From positions 1 through 11,637 of the forward strand of contig JACKMP010000019.1 of NCBI GenBank assembly GCA_024235315.1: a stretch of 11,637 nucleotides of DNA, in the 5' to 3' direction. Position 1 is the stretch's first letter, and the number at the start of each line of letters is the position of its first letter. Source of the DNA: Chromatiaceae bacterium (lineage in GTDB: Bacteria > Pseudomonadota > Gammaproteobacteria > Chromatiales > Chromatiaceae). Made by a program: the position numbers and the translations under genes. This document shows, piece after piece, positions 6,518 through 11,637 of this stretch. A model generated the notes under the pieces. That model was not told the DNA's origin. It saw nothing but the letters and a program-made list of their open reading frames with translations, and made no database searches.

Positions 6518-8713
6518 ATGAAGCGACGCGAGTTCCTGAAGATCTCAGCCGCATTGGGCGCGGCAGGTACCATGCCCACGCTGCTCGGTGGCTGCGCGGC
6601 AAAGCCGCTGCCGGGTTCCGGCGTCGTGACCACCAGTCCCACCATCTGCAATATGTGCTTCTGGCAGTGCGCGGGCACCCTCTATCAGGAAGATGGCCGG
6701 CCCTGGAAAGTGGTCGGGCATCCCGATGATCCGCACTGTGATGGGCGTCTGTGCACGCGCGGCACGGGTGGAATCGGCGCCTATCTCGATCCGGATCGAC
6801 TGCGGCAGCCGCTGCTACGGGTAGGCAAGGGCGGTGACCAGCAGTTCAGGGCAGTGAGCTGGGAAGAGGCCTTCGATCATATCGCGCAAAGGATGCAGGC
6901 GATTGCGGAGCGCCATGGCAAGGACCGTTTGGCGCTTTTCTCGCACGGTGACGGCGGTAATCATTTCCATCGGATGTTGCAGGCCTTCGGCTCGCACGCT
7001 TACGCGCATCCGTCTTTTGCGCAGTGCCGCGGACCCAGGGCAACCGCCTTTGCCCTCACCTATGGGGAGAGCGTGGGATCGCCGGACCGCACCGACATGG
7101 GGAACTCACGATGCATCGTGCTGATCGGGTCACACATTGGTGAGAACCTGCACAACAGCCAGGTGCAGAGCCTTGCCCGGGCCCTGGACAATGGCGCCAC
7201 GCTGATTACCGTGGATCCGCGCTTTTCGGTTGCAGCGTCCAAGTCTGCGCACTGGCTTCCAATCAGGCCCGGCACTGATATTGCGCTGCTGCTGGCATGG
7301 ATGAACGTGCTGATCAACGAGCGGCTGTACGATCAGGATTACGTTGCGTTGCATTGCAACGGGTTCGAGCAGTTGGTGCGGCACGTGCAGCCCTTCAACC
7401 CGGAGTGGGCTTACCTTGAGACCGGGATTGAACCGGCAAAGATCCGTGAGACCGCTCGGGCGATGGCGGATGCGGCACCGGCGGCGCTGGTTCATCCGGG
7501 TCGCCACGTGACATGGTACGGCGATGACACGCAGCGTTGTCGCGCGATCGCGATCCTGAACGCGTTACTCGGCTCCTGGGGGCGGCCCGGCGGTTTCTAC
7601 AGCCAGGAAAAGGTCGATCTGCCCGAGTATCCCGCGCCCAAACCCGACAAGCCAGCGACTGATTGGAAGGCGGTGCTACAGCCCGACTTTCCACTGGTGG
7701 GCACTGGAATCAGTAACCGCCTCGTTGAACGTTCGGTGGGTGCAGATGCCTTCTTTAAAGGCTGGTTCGTTTATGCAACCAATCTTCCGATGACGCTGCC
7801 GGGTGCTCGCGACCAGATTGCAGCTGCAGCCCAGTCCCTCGACCTGGTGGTTGTGGTCGATACCATGCCGGCAGAGATCACCGGCTTCGCCGATGTGGTG
7901 CTGCCCGAATGTACCTACCTCGAACGGTTTGACGAGTTGCGTAACAAGCCTGAGCGCACGCCCACACTGGCACTGCGGATGCCGGCTTTCGAGCCCCGTT
8001 ACCAGAGCCGTCCGGCGTGGTGGATGGCTAAAGGGATCGCAGACAGGCTGGGGCTCGGACACTATTTTCCCTGGCAGGACCTCAGCGAGGTGCTCGACTG
8101 GCAGCTGCGCCAGGTCGGTTCCTCCCTGGACGAGATGCAGAAAAAGGGTGTCAAGAGGTTCCCGCGCAAGGGTCCGATATATTTCGAACCAGGCCGGCCG
8201 ATCCGCTTCAAGACCCCAAGTGGCAAGATCGAGCTTTACTCCAGTCTGCTGGCAGATAACGGGCAGGATCCTTTGCCGCGTTATACACCGCCGGACCGTC
8301 CGCCCGAAGGCTTCTTCCACCTCAACTATGGGCGGGCGCCGGCACATACTTTCGGGCGCACCATCAACAACCCGCAGCTTTTCGAGCTGATGCCCGAGAA
8401 TGCCGTGTGGGTGCATCCGTCCGCGGCGGCTCGGCTCGATATCGCCAGCGGTGACTATGTGGCGCTGGAGAATCCCAACGGCCGGCGCAGCAACCGCGTG
8501 CGGGTGCGTGTGACCGAGCGTATCCGGCCGGACTCGGTTTTTCTGGTGCACGGCTTCGGGCACACCGACGGGCGACAGCGGCTGGCCCGCAACGTCGGCG
8601 CCGACGATGCCGACCTCATGCACAACGTCAAGATCGACCCCATCGCCGGCAGTACTGGGATGCGCGCCAGTTTCGTCACGCTCAAACGCGTCGGCAAAGG
8701 AGAGCTGACATGA
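6518..8713 (+). CDS. Tat-exported molybdopterin oxidoreductase, PsrA/PhsA-like catalytic subunit
   Basis: This 731-residue member of the DMSO-reductase superfamily starts with a Tat signal (KRREFLKISAALG). The [4Fe-4S] site is CNMCFWQC plus a later cysteine: Cys44, Cys47, Cys51 and Cys79. Cys170, in SFAQCRGPRA, sits where these enzymes place the residue that binds molybdenum or tungsten, so a cysteine ligand is likely. The Mo-bis-PGD domains fill the middle (for example FADVVLPECTYLERFDELRN), and a cofactor-binding beta-barrel domain covers about residues 600-725. The length suits PsrA/PhsA/SreA (polysulfide, thiosulfate or sulfur reductases) and is well below TtrA or SoeA. Downstream PsrB- and PsrC-like genes complete the complex. 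The signal peptide also contains LGGC (Cys26), which may act as a lipobox. The start is three bases after the rhodanese stop, without a clear ribosome-binding site, so coupling is likely. Substrate and direction (sulfur reduction or sulfide oxidation) are inferred. Confidence 0.88.
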   Translation: MKRREFLKISAALGAAGTMPTLLGGCAAKPLPGSGVVTTSPTICNMCFWQCAGTLYQEDGRPWKVVGHPDDPHCDGRLCTRGTGGIGAYLDPDRLRQPLLRVGKGGDQQFRAVSWEEAFDHIAQRMQAIAERHGKDRLALFSHGDGGNHFHRMLQAFGSHAYAHPSFAQCRGPRATAFALTYGESVGSPDRTDMGNSRCIVLIGSHIGENLHNSQVQSLARALDNGATLITVDPRFSVAASKSAHWLPIRPGTDIALLLAWMNVLINERLYDQDYVALHCNGFEQLVRHVQPFNPEWAYLETGIEPAKIRETARAMADAAPAALVHPGRHVTWYGDDTQRCRAIAILNALLGSWGRPGGFYSQEKVDLPEYPAPKPDKPATDWKAVLQPDFPLVGTGISNRLVERSVGADAFFKGWFVYATNLPMTLPGARDQIAAAAQSLDLVVVVDTMPAEITGFADVVLPECTYLERFDELRNKPERTPTLALRMPAFEPRYQSRPAWWMAKGIADRLGLGHYFPWQDLSEVLDWQLRQVGSSLDEMQKKGVKRFPRKGPIYFEPGRPIRFKTPSGKIELYSSLLADNGQDPLPRYTPPDRPPEGFFHLNYGRAPAHTFGRTINNPQLFELMPENAVWVHPSAAARLDIASGDYVALENPNGRRSNRVRVRVTERIRPDSVFLVHGFGHTDGRQRLARNVGADDADLMHNVKIDPIAGSTGMRASFVTLKRVGKGELT

Positions 8714-9252
8714 CCACCTATGCGATGGTGATCGATACGCGCACCTGCATTGGCTGCGGGGACTGCGTGGTGGCCTGCAAGAACGAGAACAAGGTGCCGG
8801 CCGGACTGAACCGGGACTGGGTGGTCGAGGCGACGCGCGGCGAGTACCCCGACCTGCAGACCGAGTTTCGCTCGGAGCGGTGCAATCATTGCGGCCACGC
8901 GACCTGTGTGAGCAGCTGCCCGACCGGTGCGAGCCATTACTGGAAGGACACCAATATCGTGCTGGTGGCAGAGGAGAAATGCACGGGTTGCAAGGCGTGT
9001 ATTGCTGCGTGTCCTTACGATGCCCGCCTGATCATGCATCCGCAGGGCTACGTGGATAAGTGCACATTCTGCCACCATCGGGTGGATCAGGGGCTGGACC
9101 CGGCCTGCGTCTCCAGCTGTCCGACACACTGCATGCATTTCGGCATGTTGGATGACCGCGACAGCAATGTCAGCCGGCTGTTGCGCGAACGTCGCCATAA
9201 AGTGCTGTTGGGCGAAACGGGTAACGACCCCCACGTGTATTACCTGCTGTGA
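8710..9252 (+). CDS. PsrB-like four-cluster ferredoxin subunit
   Basis: This 180-residue protein contains all sixteen cluster cysteines of the PsrB/DmsB/NrfC family: Cys13/16/19/23, Cys58/61/66/70, Cys91/94/97/101 and Cys118/121/133/137. It should pass electrons between the Mo subunit and the quinone subunit. It has no signal peptide, as is usual for this subunit type, which is exported folded in complex with the Tat-signal-bearing catalytic partner. The ATG at 8710 overlaps the previous stop (ATGA) and has a clear ribosome-binding site, AAAGGAG at 8696-8702. Unlike the first ferredoxin of the operon it is about 130 residues shorter and has no altered ligand. Eleven bases separate its stop from the next start. 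Confidence 0.92.
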   Translation: MTTYAMVIDTRTCIGCGDCVVACKNENKVPAGLNRDWVVEATRGEYPDLQTEFRSERCNHCGHATCVSSCPTGASHYWKDTNIVLVAEEKCTGCKACIAACPYDARLIMHPQGYVDKCTFCHHRVDQGLDPACVSSCPTHCMHFGMLDDRDSNVSRLLRERRHKVLLGETGNDPHVYYLL

Positions 9253-9262
9253 GGATTGGGGG

Positions 9263-10258
9263 ATGATAGAAGAAGTCCTTGCGACCGCACGCTACAACCC
9301 CAAGATCGATCCGACCCTTGGTATCTGGACCTGGGAGATCTCGTTCTACCTTTTTATGGGGGGCATGGCGGCGGGGATTATGCTGTTTGCAGCCTGGGCT
9401 GTGCTTTCGCGTAAGGGAGACCAGCTGGTATTCGCACACAGTCGTTTCGCCCTGTGGGCCCCGGTCGTCCTGTCGCTGGGCATGACGACGCTGTTTCTGG
9501 ATCTCGAATACAAGCTCCACGTCTTTCGCTTCTACACCAGCCTGCAGGCTACGTCGCCGATGTCATGGGGGGCCTGGGTGCTGGTGTTGATATACCCGCT
9601 GATGATCGGACAGGCACTGTCGACCCTTCGCCAGGGTTACCCGATGTTGGCGGGCCTGGTGAATCGGGTCCCCGGGGGTGGACGGGTGATGCGGGCATGT
9701 GAGGCGCAGCGTCGCATGATCGCCTGGTTGGTGATTCCGCTGGCGGTCTGCCTGGGTATCTATACCGGGGTCCTGCTCAGTGCATTCGGTGCCCGCCCGT
9801 TCTGGAATTCGGGAGTTCTCGGTCTGCTGTTCCTGATCTCCGGGATGTCCACCGCTGCAGTGCTGCCGATTCTTGCCGGCGCGAATCCGCCAGAACGACA
9901 CTTTTTCGAAGTGGTCGATATCGGACTGATCACGGCTGAGCTGGTGCTGATTGCGCTGCTGCTGATCAATCTGGCAACCGGTGGTGCACAGCATATCCAG
10001 GCGCTCGCCCTGGTGACGGGTGGACAGTACACGGTGCCGTTTTGGTTGTGGTTCGTGTTACCGGGGCTGCTGGTTCCGGTGGTATTCGAGCTGGTCGCTG
10101 CGCGCCGGTACCGTTGGCTCGGGTTAACGGCCGCAGCGCTGGTCGTGTACGGTGGGTTCATGCTGCGCTACCTGATGGTGGAAATAGGCCAGGTGAGCCG
10201 CTGGACCGATTACGCGATCCAGTTCGACCCCCAGTTGCTGCACAGACTGGTCCAATGA
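9263..10258 (+). CDS. PsrC/NrfD-type membrane quinone subunit, 8 helices
   Basis: This 331-residue integral membrane protein has about eight hydrophobic helices (near residues 22-47, 62-82, 100-121, 152-174, 181-206, 217-238, 257-279 and 285-307). The motifs WTWEISFYLFMGGMAAG, LDLEYKLHVFRFYTS and SPMSWGAWVL are typical of the PsrC/NrfD subfamily. In PsrABC this subunit binds menaquinone and anchors the periplasmic Mo-FeS dimer. The ATG at 9263 is chosen because it precedes the family N-terminus and has GAGG (9251-9254) at a normal distance. The frame is open back to 9152, but that part only overlaps the ferredoxin gene and encodes an implausible cysteine-rich stretch. The tail after helix eight carries WTDYAIQFDP, near the periplasmic or cytoplasmic face. 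Confidence 0.92.
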   Translation: MIEEVLATARYNPKIDPTLGIWTWEISFYLFMGGMAAGIMLFAAWAVLSRKGDQLVFAHSRFALWAPVVLSLGMTTLFLDLEYKLHVFRFYTSLQATSPMSWGAWVLVLIYPLMIGQALSTLRQGYPMLAGLVNRVPGGGRVMRACEAQRRMIAWLVIPLAVCLGIYTGVLLSAFGARPFWNSGVLGLLFLISGMSTAAVLPILAGANPPERHFFEVVDIGLITAELVLIALLLINLATGGAQHIQALALVTGGQYTVPFWLWFVLPGLLVPVVFELVAARRYRWLGLTAAALVVYGGFMLRYLMVEIGQVSRWTDYAIQFDPQLLHRLVQ

Positions 10259-10271
10259 AAGGGAATGACCG

Positions 10272-11069
10272 ATGAGAATGCTTTTGACGACGGCGACCGT
10301 GCTGGCCGCTCTGCTGAGTGGTTGTGCGCAGGAGCAGGACATGGATCTGGCTGAGCGGGCGGCGGTCCTGGCAAAGACCATTGCCGCCGAACACGACCAC
10401 GTCACGGTTGCCGAGCTTTCCGACTGGATCATCAAGGACCGGCGGGAATTCGAACTGATCGACATTCGCTCGCAGGAGGAGTTCGCGACGGATCACATCA
10501 GGGGCGCGCGCCACGTTCCGCTGGCCGGCCTGATGGAAGATGCCTCTCTGAGGAATCTGCCGAAAGGTCGCAAGGTGGTGCTTTATTCCAATGGCACCGC
10601 GCATGCCGCGCAGGCCGCGCTGTTGCTGCGCCTGGTCGATCGCGACGCGTACGCCCTGTTGGGCGGAATCAATTACTGGCATGCCTATCTCAATGACCCC
10701 AATGCCGCTGGCGTGGCCGAGATGGACGTGGCACAACGCGCGCAGTACCAGGCAGTATCGTGCTTCCTGGCAGGCGAATACGTCGCCGCCGCCGGGCTGC
10801 CGTCCAAGCAGTCGGCGCCGGAGGCCGCCCCGGCTCAGGCGCCGTCCGATTCCCTTGGGCTGGGACTCGCCCTTGGCCTCGGTTCGGATGCTATCCGGCC
10901 GGCAGACGAGGCGGTCAGCCCCGGAACGAGTGCAGATCCGTCGGCCGACACGCTCGGACTGGGGCTTGACCTGGGGCTGGGTGGCGAAGCGGCCGAATCA
11001 CTCCGGCAGGATTCCCCGGTGCCACCCAAGGGAGAAGTCGGCAGGCTTCTGATCAAGGCCGAGTGTTGA
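10272..11069 (+). CDS. Rhodanese-fold lipoprotein lacking the catalytic cysteine, with Leu-Gly repeats and terminal Cys
   Basis: This 265-residue protein starts at an ATG with AAGGGA (10259-10264) seven bases upstream. The signal peptide ends in LLSGC (Cys18), a good lipobox, so it is probably membrane-anchored in the periplasm. Residues about 44-142 form a rhodanese domain (FELIDIRSQEEF, IRGARHVPLAGL, LLGGINYWHAYL). Its active-site loop reads VLYSNGTAHAAQAA, with Ser106 where the persulfide-forming cysteine should be, so ordinary sulfurtransferase activity is not expected. Cys164 follows the domain. A flexible alanine/proline tail contains two near-identical LGLGLxLGLG segments (195-204 and 228-237), and the protein ends in IKAEC with Cys265 as the last residue. 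It closes the operon, 13 bases after the PsrC-like gene. It may be a sulfur-binding scaffold or docking protein for the complex; the function is not established. Confidence 0.82.
   Translation: MRMLLTTATVLAALLSGCAQEQDMDLAERAAVLAKTIAAEHDHVTVAELSDWIIKDRREFELIDIRSQEEFATDHIRGARHVPLAGLMEDASLRNLPKGRKVVLYSNGTAHAAQAALLLRLVDRDAYALLGGINYWHAYLNDPNAAGVAEMDVAQRAQYQAVSCFLAGEYVAAAGLPSKQSAPEAAPAQAPSDSLGLGLALGLGSDAIRPADEAVSPGTSADPSADTLGLGLDLGLGGEAAESLRQDSPVPPKGEVGRLLIKAEC
10854..10883 (+). repeat. Leu-Gly repeat, copy 1 (coding)
   Basis: Encodes LGLGLALGLG (residues 195-204 of the rhodanese lipoprotein), flanked by DS and S. Leucine and glycine alternate strictly except for the central Ala. The copy is related to the second one at the protein level but uses different synonymous codons. 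Confidence 0.85.
10953..10982 (+). repeat. Leu-Gly repeat, copy 2 (coding)
   Basis: Encodes LGLGLDLGLG (residues 228-237), flanked by DT and G. Only the central residue differs from copy 1 (Asp instead of Ala), while about half of the Leu and Gly codons differ, which suggests the peptide motif is maintained by selection and not by recent DNA duplication. Confidence 0.85.
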
Positions 11070-11098
11070 GACCGCGTACGCCTGGCGCAGTGGAACAG

Positions 11099-11120
11099 TC
11101 CGGGCGCCGCCGTGCGCGGA
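11099..11120. terminator. GC-rich hairpin between convergent genes, weak terminator candidate
   Basis: TCCGGGCGC (11099-11107) can pair with GTGCGCGGA (11112-11120) across a four-base loop, with one mismatch and one G-U pair. It lies in the 58-base gap between the operon end and the convergent U32 gene, where a bidirectional terminator would be expected. Neither strand has a T-run after the stem, so it is not a standard rho-independent terminator. Confidence 0.25.
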
Positions 11121-11127
11121 TAACGGT

Positions 11128-11637
11128 TCAGCGCGCAGTCGGCCTCTTCATTGCACTGCGCGCCAATTCCACCCGCACCGCCAGGGAACCGAGTCCGGCA
11201 CCCTGGCGCCGGCCGTTGGCATCGGTAACCGCATCGATCCGTTCCTGCAGCATCTGTATCGAGAGTTTTCCTTTCAGTACGAGATCGTAGGCTTCGATGA
11301 TTCCGGCCACCTCGTGTGCCGGTTCGTCGACCAGTTCGATGCGGTAGTGACCGATGCCGGCCGCACACAGGTCTGCCAACAGCGGGGCTGCCGACTGTGC
11401 CGCGGCATTGAACACCGTGTTGCGGCACCCGATATCGGCGAGCACCAGATGGTCGGCACCACCGGGGTCGCGCAGATGCAGCGTGTGTGTTTCACACGGC
11501 CGACCGCAATCGCGGTAGCTGTTTCCGCTCGACAGGAACCGGGCGAACACGCAGTACTCGGTGTGAAAAATCGGAAGGTGGTGGTGCGCAATCAATTCGA
11601 GACGCGAGCGCAGTTCGGTCGGCAGGGCACGTGCGAG
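11128..11637 (-). CDS. U32-family protein (RlhA/YdcP-like), C-terminal part (partial)
   Basis: The frame runs in from the right edge and ends at a TGA (complement of 11128-11130), giving the last 169 residues. The motifs HTEYCVFARFLSSG, YRDCGRPCE, HLRD and ADIGCRNTVFNAAAQSAA are diagnostic of the U32 group that includes RlhA, which in Escherichia coli is involved in 5-hydroxycytidine formation on 23S rRNA. U32 proteins were first named as peptidases, but several are RNA- or cofactor-modifying enzymes. Conserved cysteines in the YC, DCGRPC and GCRN motifs are likely cluster or active-site residues. The end of the protein (after about YDLVLKGKLS) is short compared with long U32 proteins. The gene is convergent with the respiratory operon and probably unrelated to it. 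Confidence 0.88.
   Translation of the reverse strand, partial: LARALPTELRSRLELIAHHHLPIFHTEYCVFARFLSSGNSYRDCGRPCETHTLHLRDPGGADHLVLADIGCRNTVFNAAAQSAAPLLADLCAAGIGHYRIELVDEPAHEVAGIIEAYDLVLKGKLSIQMLQERIDAVTDANGRRQGAGLGSLAVRVELARSAMKRPTAR

Noticed and set aside
7676..8623. Long open frame on the minus strand opposite the Mo enzyme gene (315 codons).
   Set aside because: No family signature is seen; the plus-strand frame has strong molybdopterin-enzyme motifs throughout.
10835..11428. Minus-strand open frame spanning the end of the operon and part of the U32 gene.
   Set aside because: It overlaps two well-supported genes in different frames and encodes a low-complexity Arg/Ser/Pro-rich product typical of a shadow frame.

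Overview
The window looks like a chromosomal segment from a moderately GC-rich proteobacterium, most likely a gammaproteobacterium with a respiratory sulfur metabolism. This rests on the Tat and lipoprotein signals, c-type cytochromes, an HAE1-type RND pump end and a U32 protein of proteobacterial type; no taxonomic marker is present, so it is an inference.

Layout. (1) 1-313: the 3' end of an RND efflux pump gene. (2) 314-752: a 439-base intergenic region, more AT-rich than its surroundings, with a half-perfect FNR/Anr-like box, a 7-bp inverted repeat and a weak promoter. (3) 753-11069: nine plus-strand genes, tightly spaced or overlapping, that read as one operon. In order they encode a pentaheme cytochrome c, a tetraheme cytochrome c with a lipobox, a Tat-exported 4x[4Fe-4S]-type ferredoxin, a 10-helix NrfD/HybB/DsrP-type quinone protein, a periplasmic triple-rhodanese protein, a Tat-exported PsrA/PhsA-like molybdopterin oxidoreductase, a PsrB-like ferredoxin, an 8-helix PsrC/NrfD-type quinone protein, and a rhodanese-fold lipoprotein. 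(4) 11128-11637, minus strand: the 3' end of a convergent U32-family (RlhA-like) gene.

How the genes fit together. The operon holds two quinone-linked modules in a row, and each is followed by a rhodanese. Module 1 (cytochromes, ferredoxin, NrfD) could pass electrons between periplasmic c-type cytochromes and the quinone pool. Module 2 (Mo enzyme, ferredoxin, NrfD) is a classical PsrABC-type polysulfide/thiosulfate reductase or sulfide oxidase layout. The two modules can be coupled through quinone. The rhodaneses suggest that the Mo-enzyme substrate is sulfane sulfur carried on protein cysteines. The direction of electron flow cannot be read from sequence.

Most unusual points: a three-domain rhodanese with a cysteine-free middle domain; a lipidated rhodanese whose catalytic cysteine is serine but which ends in a terminal cysteine behind two Leu-Gly repeats; a Cys-to-Tyr change in one cluster site of the first ferredoxin; and three lipobox-like signals in one operon.
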